The notes: a model not told the origin generated them from the sequence alone. A stretch of DNA of 64,000 nucleotides from Myxacorys almedinensis A (GCF_010091945.1 NZ_WVIE01000010.1:124001-188000), one strand, 5' to 3'. Positions 46,194 through 56,019 are shown, counted from the first letter of the stretch. Program-made: numbers and translations.

Positions 46194-46538
46194 TCGCTGT
46201 TACTCCACTTTTTCCTGAAGGTAACGTTCGCCTTAGTAGGTGATTACACAAGTCGTCACACTTAGAGTTTAGACTATGAACCTTAGACTTTAGAAAGATT
46301 TGAGTGTCTTAGACGAGATTGTTTATTCTCTCGCATTTCAAGCCCGGTTTGCCAGCTTTTTGGGAAAGCCCGGCAAAACGCGATATTTTCATCAAAAGCT
46401 AAGGCATACTAATGCTGATGCTCCCTAATCTTCCCTGTAATACAGAATATCCTCTGTAGTACAGATGGTAGACCTAGATACCCGAAGCTCCGCAAGTCTT
46501 AACTGTTCTTCTCAATTCACGATCGCAGCACTAAAGTT
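46194..46538. other. Divergent spacer with paired palindromes
   Basis: A 345-bp spacer between the CPP1-like (minus) and OmpR-type regulator (plus) genes. It contains a weak inverted repeat (GTTTGCC ... GGCAAA, about 46348-46376) and two 11-bp palindromes at 46435 and 46454. No open frame is supported. Confidence 0.6.
46435..46464. promoter_or_regulatory. Twin palindromes CTGTA-N-TACAG upstream of an OmpR-type regulator gene
   Basis: CTGTAATACAG (46435-46445) and CTGTAGTACAG (46454-46464) are perfect 11-bp inverted repeats with centres 19 bp apart, nearly two helical turns. They lie 75-104 bp upstream of ATG 46539. A dimeric repressor or activator site pair is the simplest reading. Confidence 0.5.
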
Positions 46539-47246
46539 ATGGTCATGGCTCCAGCCAAAATACTTGTAGTAGACGATGATCCGGCTATCCGGAATCTGAT
46601 TCACCGTTTCCTCTCTAAGCAGAGTTACCAAATGGAATCTGCCGAAGATGGCAAAACGGCAATGGCAATGTTTGAGCAGTTCAATCCTGATCTCGTCATT
46701 TTGGATGTGAATTTGCCCGATGCCAATGGGTATAGTCTGTGTCAAGAGATGCAGAGTCGCACGAATGTGTTTGTGCTGATGCTGACTAGCCGAACGGATG
46801 AAGCAGATAAGCTTCGGGGCTTTGCTCAAGGGGCAGACGATTACATTACAAAGCCGTTTAGCTTGGGTGAACTGGGCGGGCGGGTTGGTGCAATTCTCAA
46901 ACGCCAGCGCGTGGTGACAACGGCCGAGCAGCAATGTTTAGTGTTTGATAAATTGGTGATTGATCCGGTTCGTCGCGAAGTTAAGCTCAATGACGACATT
47001 GTGCCGCTTACGGCTCTAGAGTTTGATCTGTTACATTTCTTAGCAAGCCATCCAGGTCGGGTCTGGCGACGGGCTGAACTCATTCAAGAAGTTTGGGATT
47101 ATGAGTATGTGGGCGATCAGCGCGTGGTAGATGTTCACATCGGGCAAATTCGCAAAAAGATTGAAATCGATACGAGCCAGCCGGCACTGATTCAAACGGT
47201 GCGGGGCGTGGGCTATAAATTTGAGTCACCTGCCACCGTGAGTTAG
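46539..47246 (+). CDS. OmpR/PhoB-family response regulator
   Basis: A 235-residue regulator with a receiver domain (about 5-120; ILVVDDDPAIRN, LVILDVNLPDANGYSL with the phospho-acceptor Asp, ADDYITKPFSLGEL) and a winged-helix DNA-binding domain (about 135-232; PLTALEFDLLHFLASHPGRVWRRAELIQEVWDYEYVGDQRVVDVHIGQIRKKIE). Close relatives of unknown function are common in cyanobacteria. ATG 46539 or ATG 46545 can start it. No kinase is adjacent. Paired palindromes upstream suggest tight control, perhaps by the protein itself. Confidence 0.94.
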   Translation: MVMAPAKILVVDDDPAIRNLIHRFLSKQSYQMESAEDGKTAMAMFEQFNPDLVILDVNLPDANGYSLCQEMQSRTNVFVLMLTSRTDEADKLRGFAQGADDYITKPFSLGELGGRVGAILKRQRVVTTAEQQCLVFDKLVIDPVRREVKLNDDIVPLTALEFDLLHFLASHPGRVWRRAELIQEVWDYEYVGDQRVVDVHIGQIRKKIEIDTSQPALIQTVRGVGYKFESPATVS

Positions 47247-47325
47247 CCCATGAGCCGTTCTCCAGCGTTTCGAGAGCTACAGTTGACTGCTGACTACGTG
47301 CTGAAGGGAGAAGGCGAAGGGGTCT

Positions 47326-48267
47326 TCATAAACGGTATTGGCGATAGACCTCGCTGGCAGCGCGATGCACGAGGGAATGGCGGTAAACCAGCGCATCCAT
47401 GTCATCGGCGTAGCCACCGCCGATCACGCAGGCAACCGGATAGCCTTGAGAAAGACAGGTGGTCAGTACCTGCATGTCTCGGCGAAATAAGCCCGAATCG
47501 GTGAGCGCGAGTTTGCCCAAGCGATCGCACATGTGCGGATCAACGCCGGCATCGTAAAGCACGAGATCTGGCTTGATCTGAGACAGCAAGTCGGGCAGGT
47601 AGGCTGCCAAGGTTTGCAAATATTCGTCGTCTTCCATGCCTTCTTGCAGAGGCACATCTAGATCGCTCATTTGCTTGGTGCCTGGAAAGTTGATCTCGCA
47701 GTGCATCGAGAAGGTGAAAACGCTCGGATCGTCTTGAAAAATAAAAGCGGTTCCGTCCCCTTGATGGACATCGAGATCGACGATCAGAATCGTTTGGGCA
47801 AGTCCGAGGGTTTGCAAGACACGAGGTGCGATCGCAAGGTCATTAAAAATACAAAACCCCGAGCCATAACTGGGAAACGCATGATGGGTTCCGCCTGCGG
47901 TGTTGCACGCTAACCCGCACTCTAATGCCAATTTAGCGGTCAGCACGGTTCCCCCTACTGCAACGCAGGTTCGATTGACCAAGGCTAAACTCCATGGCAG
48001 CCCAATGCGCCGTTGAGCCTTTGGATCTAGCGTGCCTTGACAATAATTTTTGACGTATTTCGGAGTATGAATGAGTTCGATCCACTTTCGTGTCGATTCG
48101 CTCCACGAGGCTCCGAGCGATCGCATTGGCTGATGAAATTGAGACGCTGTTGCAACATCATCTGCCAACAGCAATTCGTAAAGTTTTTTAAATTTTGACA
48201 TTGGAAAGCGATGATCTAATGACCAAGGCACAACATAGTCAGGGTGATAAATCAGCGGCAAATCCAT
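47326..48267 (-). CDS. Histone-deacetylase-family protein (AcuC-like)
   Basis: A 313-residue zinc-dependent deacetylase-fold protein. Catalytic features: THHAFPSYGSGFCIFNDLAIA (the tandem His), ILIVDLDVHQGDGTAFIF (zinc-binding Asp and His) and LVLYDAGVDPHMCDRLGKLALTDSGL (second zinc Asp). Bacterial members deacetylate polyamines or acetylated proteins such as Acs; which applies here is not evident. Note that acs lies in the same window, 18 kb away. The gene is monocistronic on the minus strand. Confidence 0.92.
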   Translation of the reverse strand: MDLPLIYHPDYVVPWSLDHRFPMSKFKKLYELLLADDVATASQFHQPMRSLGASWSESTRKWIELIHTPKYVKNYCQGTLDPKAQRRIGLPWSLALVNRTCVAVGGTVLTAKLALECGLACNTAGGTHHAFPSYGSGFCIFNDLAIAPRVLQTLGLAQTILIVDLDVHQGDGTAFIFQDDPSVFTFSMHCEINFPGTKQMSDLDVPLQEGMEDDEYLQTLAAYLPDLLSQIKPDLVLYDAGVDPHMCDRLGKLALTDSGLFRRDMQVLTTCLSQGYPVACVIGGGYADDMDALVYRHSLVHRAASEVYRQYRL

Positions 48268-48407
48268 CGAACTAATTGGGCTGAAATCTATCTTTAGTTT
48301 TGTAAATTAATTCAGTCAAATATTGCTATTTGTAAGACTTTCTAGAGGATCTTCAGCGTCATCCTTTAGACTGAACCTCAGTCCAAAATGTCTTATTTAA
48401 AACGCTC

Positions 48408-48722
48408 ATGTCTCATCCTGTTTGGCACGAATATTTAAAGCTTGTTTCCTTTTTTGCAAGTGTACTTGGTCTATACCTTGTAGGGAACCGCAAATCAAAA
48501 AACGATGCCGATGCGGCGGATCAAACCCTATTTGCGCTGAGTTTTGCCTACTGGATTGTGCATCTCGTTGCGGTGAGCGCTCAGAAGTGGATTTCTCCCG
48601 ATTGGCTGGTCTTTACACTCAGCCTAAAGTGGACGGCAGTGCTCTCCTACTTACTGACGTTTTCGTGTGCGCTGAGCTTGCCAATGCACACGATTTCAGC
48701 ATCTCAACGGCAAACGGAGTAA
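48408..48722 (+). CDS. Small membrane protein of unknown function
   Basis: A 104-residue protein with about three hydrophobic segments (LKLVSFFASVLGLYLVG, FALSFAYWIVHLVAVSA, WTAVLSYLLTFSCALSLPMH). It begins at ATG 48408 and has a short hydrophilic Asp-rich loop (SKNDADAADQ). No family is recognised. The reading frame is preferred over an overlapping 103-codon frame in +2 because it alone has membrane-protein composition. It is divergent from the deacetylase gene. Confidence 0.6.
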   Translation: MSHPVWHEYLKLVSFFASVLGLYLVGNRKSKNDADAADQTLFALSFAYWIVHLVAVSAQKWISPDWLVFTLSLKWTAVLSYLLTFSCALSLPMHTISASQRQTE

Positions 48723-48762
48723 TCGTTTTTTGATGTGGAGTTGAGAAGTTAAGCAATCGGTT

Positions 48763-49065
48763 TTATGGCAAGCTGCGGAGGATTGCTTCCTCAAGCTGAC
48801 CTTGATCAAGGGTTGTGAGAACGAAGACTTCTTGAACAGTCTTTCCTTGACGCGCGATCGCTTTATAGCCGCCGCGAATTGGCACAGAGATTTTTATCTT
48901 TAACTGGGGCGAGTGAGCACGGGCAGAGCCAATGACTCCTGGCGTAATGGTGACAATGCCTGGACATTCGGTGAGCCGCCTTAAAATGGGAATCAGCCCC
49001 GGAATGTGGGTCGAATGGTTCCACACGAGCCGCCCGTGATGCTTGTTTCTGTCTTCTCGCCCCAT
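48763..49065 (-). CDS. DUF2103-family protein
   Basis: A 100-residue basic protein (MGREDRNKHHGRLVWNHSTHIPGLIPILRRLTECPGIVTITPGVIGSARAHSPQLKIKISVPIRGGYKAIARQGKTVQEVFVLT...) with the DUF2103 pattern. It is soluble, has no signal peptide, and is 18 bp downstream of clpS, so the two are likely co-transcribed. Basic charge and conserved Lys/Arg suggest nucleic-acid binding, but no function has been assigned. Confidence 0.87.
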   Translation of the reverse strand: MGREDRNKHHGRLVWNHSTHIPGLIPILRRLTECPGIVTITPGVIGSARAHSPQLKIKISVPIRGGYKAIARQGKTVQEVFVLTTLDQGQLEEAILRSLP

Positions 49066-49083
49066 GAGAGGATGTCTCCTAAA

Positions 49084-49410
49084 TTAACCTGCTTCTAGGG
49101 GGGCAAGGGTTAGCCCCTCCATGCCAAGCTGCATGTGGTAAAGTTCCGCTTGTTCGAGTGGGCCCGTCCAGACGATCGCTTGTCCATCAAAGTGGATTTG
49201 GTTGGTGAGTTTCCACGCGCGATCGCCGTTCATGTTTGGAATATATTTCATCAGACACTCGGCGACGTGTTCAAAGGTGTTGAACTCGTCATTTAACACA
49301 ATGACTTTGTAGTTGGGATAAGTTTGCCGAGTGGTTTGACTAGATTTTTCGGGCGTTGTGACGGCTCCAGCCATCATGACGATTGTTGCGTTCTGGAGAG
49401 GTCTAGTCAT
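49084..49410 (-). CDS. clpS: ATP-dependent Clp protease adaptor ClpS
   Basis: ClpS delivers N-degron substrates to ClpAP (ClpC-P in cyanobacteria). The 108-residue protein has a disordered N-terminus and the ClpS core YKVIVLNDEFNTFEHVAECLMKYIPNMNGDRAWKLTNQIHFDGQAIVWTGPLEQAELYHMQL, with the Asn-Asp pair and Leu/Met residues that form the hydrophobic N-residue pocket. Cyanobacteria often have two ClpS forms; the form here cannot be told apart with certainty. The start ATG 49410 or ATG 49377 is uncertain because the N-terminus is variable. Confidence 0.94.
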   Translation of the reverse strand: MTRPLQNATIVMMAGAVTTPEKSSQTTRQTYPNYKVIVLNDEFNTFEHVAECLMKYIPNMNGDRAWKLTNQIHFDGQAIVWTGPLEQAELYHMQLGMEGLTLAPLEAG

Positions 49411-49629
49411 GGCTTACTTGGGTTTGAACAATCAAAATTGCATACCAAATTGTAGAGTACCTGACCTAAAGTACAAGGGATTTGTAACGAACCTGGTAAA
49501 TCATCCTGCTGCTGGCGGTCTGAAACTACGGTTTGAAACTGCTTTGGCTAGGATGGACAAGGACAAAATTCTTCCCATAGACATGCTTTTTTCTGCTTAA
49601 CTAAGGGACGAGGCGTTGAGGTGAGGCAC

Positions 49630-50334
49630 ATGCGCGGTAAAAAAGGTCTGAATCGAGACACCCCTCCGGTGTTTAAAAATCTGAGCGGTCTGCTGGTTTT
49701 TAGCTTAGCGATGGTGGGCGTGGTCTCGTTAGTCCAGATCGGGCGCTCTGGGAGCACTATTTTTGATCGCTTTACTTCGCTGTTTCAGCAGCAACCGCCT
49801 GCGCCAAAGGTTGACACTCGTTCGGTGGTGATTCAGCAGGTTCGAGAAGCCAGTGAGTTGACCACTGCGATTTACACGATGGAGGCGGTTGTGCCCGCCC
49901 AGCAAGACGCCGCGATCGCAGGGTTTGTTGTGGGAACGACGAAGCTGCTTTACATTGCTCGGGGCGAAATTCGGGCAGGGGTCGATCTGAGCGCGCTGAC
50001 GCCTGAGAATGTCAATGTCACCGGAGATACACTACGCTTGCGCTTGCCGCCGCCGCGTTTGCTTGATCAGAAGATTGATGTTGCTAAGTCTGGTGTATAT
50101 GACTACAACCGTGGGTTTCTAGGGTTGGGACCTGATACGGCTCCAGAACTACAGCGCCTTGCCCAAGCGGAAGCCCTAAAAAAGATTCAGACGGCGGCTT
50201 GTGCAGAGGGAGTTTTGGAGAAAGCCAACGATCGCGCCAAGTTAGTGGTGAGTCAATTAATTCGAGTGTCAGGCGTTAACACTGTTGTGGTAGAAACTCA
50301 AGCGCCTGCTGCTGATGCTTGTCAATCCTCATAA
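49630..50334 (+). CDS. DUF4230-domain membrane-anchored protein
   Basis: A 234-residue protein from ATG 49630 (an in-frame GTG at 49621 is an alternative). One N-terminal membrane helix (about 17-33; LLVFSLAMVGVVSLVQI) is followed by a DUF4230 domain (VVIQQVREASELTTAIYTMEAVVPAQQD ... GFVVGTTKLLYIARGEIRAGVDLSALTPENVNVTGDTLRLRLPPPRLLDQKIDVAKSGVYDYNRGF). The family is widespread and uncharacterised. It is divergent from clpS. A hairpin lies 237 bp downstream. Confidence 0.88.
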   Translation: MRGKKGLNRDTPPVFKNLSGLLVFSLAMVGVVSLVQIGRSGSTIFDRFTSLFQQQPPAPKVDTRSVVIQQVREASELTTAIYTMEAVVPAQQDAAIAGFVVGTTKLLYIARGEIRAGVDLSALTPENVNVTGDTLRLRLPPPRLLDQKIDVAKSGVYDYNRGFLGLGPDTAPELQRLAQAEALKKIQTAACAEGVLEKANDRAKLVVSQLIRVSGVNTVVVETQAPAADACQSS

Positions 50335-50798
50335 AGAAGGTGTAGCGCTTAATTCTTCTCATATTTCTCGTCTAAATTGGTCAATTTGTTAACATCTGGG
50401 CAATTCTTTAGTGAGCCACAAAAGGCAATATTGAGCAATTTTATAGGCGTTCTTACGATCATTTTGGTGGCTAATGTGCGAGAGCCTGAGCCAATTTTGC
50501 GGCTGCGATCGCAGCAGATCCAGCGATCGCTTTTGTCTTAATCTTGGGTCTTGAGCTAGAGTGCCATAGCGGGGATCACCCTGAAGGTAGGTGATCCCCC
50601 GTTTTGAGGAATTTAAAATAAACGTGAACTTTTTGCTCGTTCTACAGAAACTCTGGCAATAATAGATGGATGGCTTCTGTAAGTAGAAATTTTAGATTTT
50701 GGTATGTTTAGATACCAATTTTCTAAACATTAATATTTGGGATTTCAGGTATATCTCTTTTATCGATCAACATTAGTTAAACATTAAGGAAGATTAAG
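50335..50798. other. Spacer with a terminator-like hairpin; possible small RNA
   Basis: A 464-bp spacer between DUF4230 and the zinc-ribbon gene. It has two GCGATCGC-type sites near 50508-50530, a strong hairpin at 50571-50599, and AT-rich sequence after 50640. No open frame is supported. A small RNA or long 3' UTR ending at the hairpin is possible. Confidence 0.5.
50571..50606 (+). terminator. Terminator-like hairpin in the spacer after DUF4230
   Basis: GGGGATCACC-CTGAAGGTA-GGTGATCCCC is a 10-bp perfect stem followed by CGTTTTG, a short T tract. It lies 237 bp downstream of the DUF4230 stop. Confidence 0.65.
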
Positions 50799-50990
50799 AT
50801 GAAAACGGTTCAAACGGTTCGGTGCCCTAACTGTGGCAACTATGCCGAGCGAATTCATGTTCCGGTCGGCGAACTGACGCGCACTCAGTGCCATAGCTGC
50901 GATTATTTGATGATTATGTGCTCTCGTACGGGCAAAGTGATTGAAGCTTACGCTCCTGGCATTTATGCTCAGCGTGTAGCCTTGGGATAG
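50799..50990 (+). CDS. Small zinc-ribbon protein (63 aa)
   Basis: A 63-residue protein with two CxxC pairs (CPNC at 9-12 and CHSC at 31-34) and an ordered C-terminus (MIMCSRTGKVIEAYAPGIYAQRVALG). Similar proteins in cyanobacteria are sometimes labelled as PriA-related, apparently only because of the zinc ribbon; there is no helicase domain. A purine-rich stretch GGAAGATTAAG precedes the ATG at good spacing. It is probably nucleic-acid or protein binding, function unknown. Confidence 0.85.
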   Translation: MKTVQTVRCPNCGNYAERIHVPVGELTRTQCHSCDYLMIMCSRTGKVIEAYAPGIYAQRVALG

Positions 50991-51041
50991 GGGTATCGTG
51001 CCTCAGGTCTTTCTAGCAATGCAGTGATCTATTCAGCGATC

Positions 51042-51071
51042 GCACTTCCGATCAAAGCACTTCCGATCAAA
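51042..51071. repeat. Tandem duplication, 15 bp x 2
   Basis: GCACTTCCGATCAAA occurs twice with no gap. It lies between the zinc-ribbon gene and the psaB terminator and runs into the first bases of that hairpin. Confidence 0.92.
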
Positions 51072-51102
51072 AATCCCCCACCATGAAGGCAGGGGATTTT
51101 TT
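51069..51102 (-). terminator. Terminator of the psaAB transcript
   Basis: AAAAATCCCC (51069-51078) and GGGGATTTTT (51092-51101) pair to a 10-bp stem. Read on the minus strand, the right-hand part of the hairpin is followed by the U tract of the stem itself (AUUUUU), 28 bp after the psaB stop. It is symmetric enough to stop plus-strand transcripts as well. Confidence 0.85.
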
Positions 51103-51129
51103 AATCTACAGCATCAGCTAACTTCAGAA

Positions 51130-53343
51130 CTAACCGAACTTACCTGCTGTAGCCGCAATCAGGAAGGCAGCATAGGTTAAGACATACCCCACCGTAAAGT
51201 GAGCCAGACCAACCAAACGACCTTGAACGATCGACATAGCAACGGGCTTGTCCTTCCAGCGAATCAGGTTCGCTAGAGGAGTCCGCTCGTGCGCCCAAAC
51301 CAGGGTTTCGATCAACTCTTGCCAATAGCCTCTCCAGGAGATCAAGAACATAAAGCCCGTTGCCCAGACCAGGTGCCCAAAGAGGAACATCCAAGCCCAA
51401 ACCGCCAGGTTATTCATGCCGTAGGGGTTGTACCCGTTGATCAACGGTGCCGAATACTGCCAGAGATAGTCTCGCAGCCAACCCATCAAGTAGGTAGAGC
51501 TTTCGTTGAATTGAGCGACGTTGCCAGACCAGATCGCCAAGTGCTTCCAGTGCCAGTAAAACGTAACCCAGCCAATCGTGTTCAGCATCCAGAACATAGC
51601 CAGATAGAAGGAGTCCCATGCGGAGATGTCGCACGTACCGCCACGACCCGGACCATCACACGGGAAGGCATATCCGAAGTCTTTCTTATCCGGCATCAGC
51701 TTAGAACCCCGCGCATCCAACGCACCTTTGACCAAAATTAGGGTGGTGGTGTGCAGCCCCAGCGCGATCGCATGGTGAACCAAGAAATCGCCAGGTCCGA
51801 TCGTCAGGAACAAGGAGTTGGTTCCGTTATTAATCGCCTCTAGCCAACCGGGCAACCAAACATCACCATGGTTAGGCCAAGCCGTCGTCGCCAAACTGTC
51901 AGGATTCGACAGTAACGCATTGAAACCATACAGCGCCTTACCGTGAGCCGCCTGAATCCATTGAGCAAACACCGGCTCGATCAGGATTTGCTTTTCGGGA
52001 GTCCCGAAAGCAACCACGACGTCATTGTGAACGTACAGACCGAGAGTGTGGAAGCCCAAGAACAGCGAAACCCAACTCAAGTGCGAAATGATCGCTTCTT
52101 TGTGCTCCAGCATCCGAGCCAACACGTTGTTTCGGTTCTGATCCGGATCGTAGTCACGTACCCAGAAGATGGCTCCGTGGGCAAATGCGCCGACCATGAG
52201 GAACCCAGCAATGTACTGGTGATGGGTGTAGAGCGCCGCTTGAGTGGTGAAGTCCTTCGCCATGAAAGCGTAGGGAGGCATGGCGTACATGTGCTGTGCC
52301 ACCAACGAGGTGATCACGCCCAAAGCAGCCAGTGCCAAGCCTAACTGGAAGTGCAGGGAGTTGTTCACAGTGTCATAGAGACCCTTGTGACCTTCGCCTA
52401 GCCCGCCAGCCGGGGGTTTGTGAGCATTGAGGATGTCCTTAATGCTGTGACCAATGCCGAAATTGGTCTTGTACATGTGACCGGCAATGATAAAGATCAC
52501 TGCGATCGCCAGATGGTGGTGTGCCATATCCGTCAACCAAAGTGATTCGGTTTGCGGATTAAACCCACCCAGAAAGGTCAAAATTGCCGTACCTGACCCT
52601 TGAGCCGTACCAAAAACATGGTTTGCAGTATCTGGGTTCTGAGCATACACTCCCCAGTTTCCCGTAAAGAACGGCTGCAAGCCGGCGGGGTGAGGCAGCG
52701 TAGACAAGAAGTTCCCCCAACCGACGTGCTGCCCACGAGATTCAGGGATTGCCACATGAACCAAGTGACCCGTCCAAGCCAACGAGCTAACGCCAAACAA
52801 ACCAGCCAAGTGGTGATTGAGGCGAGACTCTGCGTTCTTGAACCAAGCCAAGCTCGGACGGAACTTGGGCTGGAGGTGCAGCCAGCCTGCGAATAGGAAA
52901 ATCGCAGACAAGATCAGCAAGAAGATCGAACCTTGGTACAGATCACCATTGGTTCTCATGCCGATCGTATACCACCAGTGATACAGACCAGAGTAGGAAA
53001 TATCTACAGGATAGTTAGCGCCGCCTTGCGTAAACGCATCGACCGCAGGCTTACCAAACTGAGGATCCCAAATTGCGTGTGCGATCGGTCGCACATTCAG
53101 TGGATCTTTACTCCACTGTGGAAAGTTGCCTTGCCAAGCTACGTGGAACAGACTGCCCGATGCCCACAAGAAAATGATTGCCAGATGACCAAAGTGAGTT
53201 GCAAAGATCTTTTGATGCAACTTCTCTTCCGTCATGCCATCGTGGCTTTCAAAGTCGTGTGCCGTTGCAATGCCGTACCAAATCCGACGAGTTGTAGGAT
53301 CTTGAGCAAGGTCTTGGCTAAATTTTGGAAATTTAGTCGCCAT
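51130..53343 (-). CDS. psaB: Photosystem I core protein PsaB (P700 apoprotein A2)
   Basis: A 737-residue membrane protein that, with PsaA, binds P700, the antenna chlorophylls, A0/A1 and the [4Fe-4S] cluster FX. It starts [35 protein letters not shown]; the FX loop [15 protein letters not shown] supplies two of the four cluster Cys. Many conserved His occur in helices ([48 protein letters not shown]). Length is typical. The gene is 24 bp downstream of psaA and is followed by a strong hairpin. No far-red (FaRLiP) type divergence was noticed. Confidence 0.99.
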   Translation of the reverse strand: MATKFPKFSQDLAQDPTTRRIWYGIATAHDFESHDGMTEEKLHQKIFATHFGHLAIIFLWASGSLFHVAWQGNFPQWSKDPLNVRPIAHAIWDPQFGKPAVDAFTQGGANYPVDISYSGLYHWWYTIGMRTNGDLYQGSIFLLILSAIFLFAGWLHLQPKFRPSLAWFKNAESRLNHHLAGLFGVSSLAWTGHLVHVAIPESRGQHVGWGNFLSTLPHPAGLQPFFTGNWGVYAQNPDTANHVFGTAQGSGTAILTFLGGFNPQTESLWLTDMAHHHLAIAVIFIIAGHMYKTNFGIGHSIKDILNAHKPPAGGLGEGHKGLYDTVNNSLHFQLGLALAALGVITSLVAQHMYAMPPYAFMAKDFTTQAALYTHHQYIAGFLMVGAFAHGAIFWVRDYDPDQNRNNVLARMLEHKEAIISHLSWVSLFLGFHTLGLYVHNDVVVAFGTPEKQILIEPVFAQWIQAAHGKALYGFNALLSNPDSLATTAWPNHGDVWLPGWLEAINNGTNSLFLTIGPGDFLVHHAIALGLHTTTLILVKGALDARGSKLMPDKKDFGYAFPCDGPGRGGTCDISAWDSFYLAMFWMLNTIGWVTFYWHWKHLAIWSGNVAQFNESSTYLMGWLRDYLWQYSAPLINGYNPYGMNNLAVWAWMFLFGHLVWATGFMFLISWRGYWQELIETLVWAHERTPLANLIRWKDKPVAMSIVQGRLVGLAHFTVGYVLTYAAFLIAATAGKFG

Positions 53344-53367
53344 AACTGTTTTTTAATTCCTCCCGGC

Positions 53368-55626
53368 TCATCCAATGGACAGTGATCGAGCAAGGAAGAA
53401 TGCCCACGTTGTGACAATTCCTCCCAACAGATAGTGAGCAACGCCCACTGCCCGTCCTTGAATAATGCTCAGCGCACGCGGCTGAATTGCAGGTGCAACT
53501 TTGAGCTTATTGTGTGCCCAAACAATGGATTCGATCAACTCTTGCCAGTAGCCCCGACCGCTAAACAAGAACATCAAGCTGAATGCCCAGACAAAGTGAG
53601 CGCCCAAGAACAAGAGTCCGTAAGCAGACAGTGCCGAACCGTAGGAGTTAATCACCTGAGAGGCTTGTGCCCACAGGAAGTCACGCAGCCAACCATTGAT
53701 AGTGATGGCGCTTTGAGCAAAGTTGCCGTAGGTGACATGAGTAACTGTGCCATCGGGGGCAACCGTTCCCCACACGTCCGACTGCATCTTCCAGCTAAAG
53801 TGGAAAATCGCGATCGAGAGGGAGTTGTACATCCAGAACAAACCGAGGAAAACGTGATCCCAGCCAGACACCTGACAGGTACCACCCCGACCCGGTCCGT
53901 CACAGGGGAAGCGGAAGCCCAAGTTCGCCTTGTCTGGAATCAGACGAGAGCTACGCGCAAACAGCACGCCCTTGAGCAAAATCAGCACCGTCACATGAAT
54001 CGTGAAGGCGTGGATATGGTGAACCATAAAGTCCGCCGTACCCAACACAATCGGCATCATCGCCACCTTGCCGCCCACCGCGACCACATCGCCACCAAAC
54101 GCCACAGAAGCAGGTCCGAGCGCGTTGGGAGCCGTAGAGCCAGGAGCCAGCGTATGGATATTTTGAATCCACTGTGCAAATACCGGCTGGAGTTGAATAG
54201 CGGTGTCTGAGAACATATCTTGGGGACGACCCAACGCCCGCATGGTGTCGTTGTGGACATACAGACCGAAGCTGTGGAAGCCCAAGAAAATGCAGACCCA
54301 GTTTAAGTGAGAGATGATGGCATCGCGGTGACGCAAGACGCGATCGAGCAAGTTGTTTTGATTCACAACCGGATCGTAGTCGCGCACCATGAAGATGGCA
54401 GCGTGAGCCGCTCCGCCAACGATGAAGAAGCCCCCCAACCACATGTGGTGAGTAAAGAGCGACAACTGCGTAGCGTAGTCAGTTGCCAGGTAGGGGTAAG
54501 GCGGCATGGCATACATGTGCTGAGCCACGATGATGCTCAAGGAACCCACCATTGCCAGGTTGATTGCCAATTGAGCGTGCCAAGAAGTGGTCAGAACGTC
54601 GTACAAGCCCTTGTGTCCCTCACCCGTGAAGGGACCTTTGTGAGCCTCATGCATTTCTTTGATGCTGTGCCCGATGCCCCAGTTGGTGCGGTACATGTGA
54701 CCGGCAATGATGAACAGCACTGCGATCGCTAGGTGGTGATGCGCTGTATCTGTTAACCACAAGCCGCCTGTCACCGGATTTAGCCCCCCTTTAAAGGTGA
54801 GGAAATCGGCGTACTCGCCCCAGTTGAGGGTAAAGAACGGCACCAACCCCTTCGAGAAGCTGGGATAGATGTCTGCCATCAGTTGAGAGTTCAAAATGAA
54901 CTCGTGAGGCAGAGGAATCTTGTCGGCAGGAACGCCGCGATCCAACAGTTCGTTGATTGGCAACGACACATGGATTTGGTGCCCCGCCCAACCCAAAGAG
55001 CCAAGCCCAAATAGACCCGCCAAGTGGTGGTTGAGCATCGACTCCGCATTCTGGAACCATTCCAGCTTAGGAGCGCGCTTGTGATAGTGGAACCAGCCTG
55101 CAAACAGCATCAAGCCAGCCATGACCAAACCGCCGATTGCGGTGCAGTAAAGCTGAAAGGTGTTTGTAATGCCGGCTGCCCGCCATAATTGGAAAAATCC
55201 AGAGGTAATTTGAATGCCGCGAAAGCCGCCGCCGACATCCGCATTGAGAATTTCTTGTCCAAAGATGTCCCACACAACCTGAGCACTGGGTTTCACCCCA
55301 AGCGGATTGTTGAGCCATGCTTCGTAGTTTGAAAACTTAGCGCCGTGAAAGTACATGCCACTGAGCCAGATGAACACGACTGCCAAATGACCGAAGTGAG
55401 CGCTAAAGATTTTACGTGAAACGTCTTCTAAGTCGCTTGTATGACTATCGAAATCGTGAGCGTTGGCGTGCAGGTTCCAAATCCAGGTGGTGGTTTTGGG
55501 ACCTTTAGATAGGGCGCGATCGAAGTGACCCGGTTGCCCCCACTTCTCGAAAGAAGTAGGTGTCGGATCGTTATCGACGACTACCCGCACCTTATTTGCC
55601 TCACGCTCTGGTGGGCTAATTGTCAT
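53368..55626 (-). CDS. psaA: Photosystem I core protein PsaA (P700 apoprotein A1)
   Basis: A 752-residue protein from ATG 55626 ([20 protein letters not shown]), the standard PsaA start. An in-frame upstream codon at 55674 would add 16 residues that are not family-like. PsaA carries the FX loop [15 protein letters not shown] and the P700 and A0/A1 pigments, with PsaB as partner; the conserved segments [26 protein letters not shown] and [27 protein letters not shown] are visible. The psaA-psaB order is universal in cyanobacteria. A long leader with light-responsive promoters is expected upstream. Confidence 0.99.
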   Translation of the reverse strand: MTISPPEREANKVRVVVDNDPTPTSFEKWGQPGHFDRALSKGPKTTTWIWNLHANAHDFDSHTSDLEDVSRKIFSAHFGHLAVVFIWLSGMYFHGAKFSNYEAWLNNPLGVKPSAQVVWDIFGQEILNADVGGGFRGIQITSGFFQLWRAAGITNTFQLYCTAIGGLVMAGLMLFAGWFHYHKRAPKLEWFQNAESMLNHHLAGLFGLGSLGWAGHQIHVSLPINELLDRGVPADKIPLPHEFILNSQLMADIYPSFSKGLVPFFTLNWGEYADFLTFKGGLNPVTGGLWLTDTAHHHLAIAVLFIIAGHMYRTNWGIGHSIKEMHEAHKGPFTGEGHKGLYDVLTTSWHAQLAINLAMVGSLSIIVAQHMYAMPPYPYLATDYATQLSLFTHHMWLGGFFIVGGAAHAAIFMVRDYDPVVNQNNLLDRVLRHRDAIISHLNWVCIFLGFHSFGLYVHNDTMRALGRPQDMFSDTAIQLQPVFAQWIQNIHTLAPGSTAPNALGPASVAFGGDVVAVGGKVAMMPIVLGTADFMVHHIHAFTIHVTVLILLKGVLFARSSRLIPDKANLGFRFPCDGPGRGGTCQVSGWDHVFLGLFWMYNSLSIAIFHFSWKMQSDVWGTVAPDGTVTHVTYGNFAQSAITINGWLRDFLWAQASQVINSYGSALSAYGLLFLGAHFVWAFSLMFLFSGRGYWQELIESIVWAHNKLKVAPAIQPRALSIIQGRAVGVAHYLLGGIVTTWAFFLARSLSIG

Positions 55627-55866
55627 TGAGACTCTCCTCTCTCTAGACAAGGAACGAGGAATCCTAACACTCAAGCACCGTTCTCAAACCGCTTACCACT
55701 CGTTAGTGAGCAACCTGTATTTCATGCTTGGCATGACTGAGGGGATGAACCCCAATCAAATTTAAGTACAGAAATCAGGTTCAGTTTGAGCCAGGCTGAA
55801 ACATCCAAAATGTTCTCAAAGGCTGAGATTATTAGGGATGCTGCTTTTGTGGGTTCTCACCGTGTC

Positions 55867-55872
55867 ATTATA
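55867..55872 (-). promoter_or_regulatory. Candidate -10 element of psaA
   Basis: TATAAT on the minus strand, about 240 bp upstream of the psaA start. A TTTACA hexamer lies only 8 bp upstream of it, too close for a standard -35 but resembling half of a high-light (HLR1-type) element. Confidence 0.35.
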
Positions 55873-55997
55873 AGTCGGTCTGTAAAGCCTTTTTAGAGGG
55901 ATTTAACAATAATTCAAAGTTCCGCGATCGCACTCTATTTCTAGATCCCACCGCTCCATAAACGGTTATAAAGTCAAGGGGTTTTACCGAAGTTAAC

Positions 55998-56019
55998 ATT
56001 ACTTAAATATTACTTAAAT
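55998..56019. repeat. Tandem duplication, 11 bp x 2
   Basis: ATTACTTAAAT occurs twice in succession in the AT-rich spacer between psaA and the lipoprotein gene. Confidence 0.85.

Noticed and set aside
47250-47504. 84-codon frame after the OmpR regulator
   Set aside because: Most of it is antisense to the deacetylase gene and Arg-rich as expected of a shadow frame.
49358-49600. 80-codon plus-strand frame over the clpS start
   Set aside because: It overlaps clpS in antisense and has no family-like sequence or ribosome site; clpS and DUF4230 explain the region.
51289-55319. Long frames antisense to psaA and psaB
   Set aside because: These are shadows of highly constrained coding sequence; no ribosome sites or family matches.
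55860-55900. Full HLR1 (RpaB) element at psaA
   Set aside because: Only one TTTACA half is seen; the second half with correct spacing was not found by eye.
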